From Photobacterium rosenbergii (lineage in GTDB: Bacteria > Pseudomonadota > Gammaproteobacteria > Enterobacterales > Vibrionaceae), in contig NZ_PYMB01000002.1 of assembly GCF_003026455.1 (NCBI RefSeq), positions 344,856 through 408,855 on the forward strand: DNA of 64,000 nt. Reading direction: 5' to 3'. The notes beneath the pieces are model-generated. The model worked only from the letters and a program-made list of their open reading frames with translations. It was not told where the DNA came from and ran no database searches. Positions 63,932-64,000 of this stretch are shown here, in pieces (position 1 is the first letter of the stretch; the number at the start of each line of letters is the position of its first letter). The translations under genes and the position numbers were made by a program.

Positions 63932-64000
63932 TCAATCGTCTAACTCAATCACTGCTCTGTTCTTACCACCTAGCTTCGCCTCATAGAGTAACTTGTCAGC
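63932..64000 (-). CDS. Diguanylate cyclase C-terminus (partial)
   Basis: The window ends within a gene on the minus strand. The last 22 codons read ADKLLYEAKLGGKNRAVIEL and DD, then TGA, the standard end of a GGDEF domain (A-DxxLYxAKxxGKNR). The rest, including the active site, lies beyond the window. Confidence 0.85.
   Translation of the reverse strand, partial: ADKLLYEAKLGGKNRAVIELDD

Noticed and set aside
1-64000. CRISPR arrays, rRNA genes, insertion sequences
   Set aside because: I looked for regularly spaced repeats, conserved rRNA stretches and transposase motifs and saw none.

Overview
The window is chromosomal DNA from a marine gamma-proteobacterium of the Vibrionaceae, most likely Photobacterium or a close relative. 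The pointers are a NorM-type MATE pump and a full-length NqrB that both look very Vibrio-like, a SEC-C protein of the family named after a Photobacterium profundum gene, DUF5062 and DUF3080 genes, a long-form PurC, and an expanded tRNA-Val array. The genus is inferred. I see no insertion sequence, integrase, prophage, CRISPR array or rRNA.

Layout: 1-2515 holds the 3' part of a hybrid histidine kinase, a SPOUT RNA methyltransferase and a SEC-C protein. 2756-8269 is a yejABEF peptide ABC importer. 8496-12175 is zwf-pgl-gnd, the oxidative pentose-phosphate branch. 12430-16195 has a PstS-like periplasmic protein overlapping an outer-membrane barrel gene, a patatin-like lipase and a LysR regulator. 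16357-23509 is rich in cation transport (Ca2+ P-type ATPase, MgtE core, CDF-like protein) and contains a bacterial eRF1-like protein. 23950-33613 has an alanine/Na+ symporter, an XRE-2TM fusion, cytochrome b561, OsmC, a secreted NTF2-like protein, Crp/Fnr and MerR regulators, a chemoreceptor and a HAD phosphatase. 33668-38377 has purC with a PurR box, a UvrD-like helicase and a solitary carbamate kinase. 38876-40897 is a TPR diguanylate cyclase.

40867-46058 is a coherent anaerobic sugar module: DeoR regulator, glycyl-radical enzyme and its radical-SAM activase, divergent from fructose-6-phosphate aldolase. A perfect FNR box sits at about -41.5 of a plausible aldolase promoter, with three copies of an 8-mer that may be the DeoR operator. 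46943-50988 pairs a solitary full-length nqrB with a divergent cyanide-insensitive bd oxidase operon (cioAB plus a 35-residue third subunit). 51048-55435 is an RND pump with its adaptor. 55634-56949 is an M23 peptidase overlapping a bactofilin. 57097-58843 is an OxyR-type regulator and a double glutaredoxin-fold protein. 59051-59780 is a seven-gene tRNA-Val operon (one UAC, six GAC) built partly from a 209-bp tandem duplication, with a clear promoter and terminator. 60064-63835 carries a lone ParA ATPase, DUF5062, a DUF3080 lipoprotein and norM. The last 69 bases are the 3' end of a GGDEF gene.

The most interesting items are the solitary nqrB beside cioAB and its tiny subunit, the eRF1-like protein with GGR in place of GGQ, the FNR/DeoR control region of the glycyl-radical module, the tRNA-Val array, and the CDF-like protein that lacks most canonical metal ligands.
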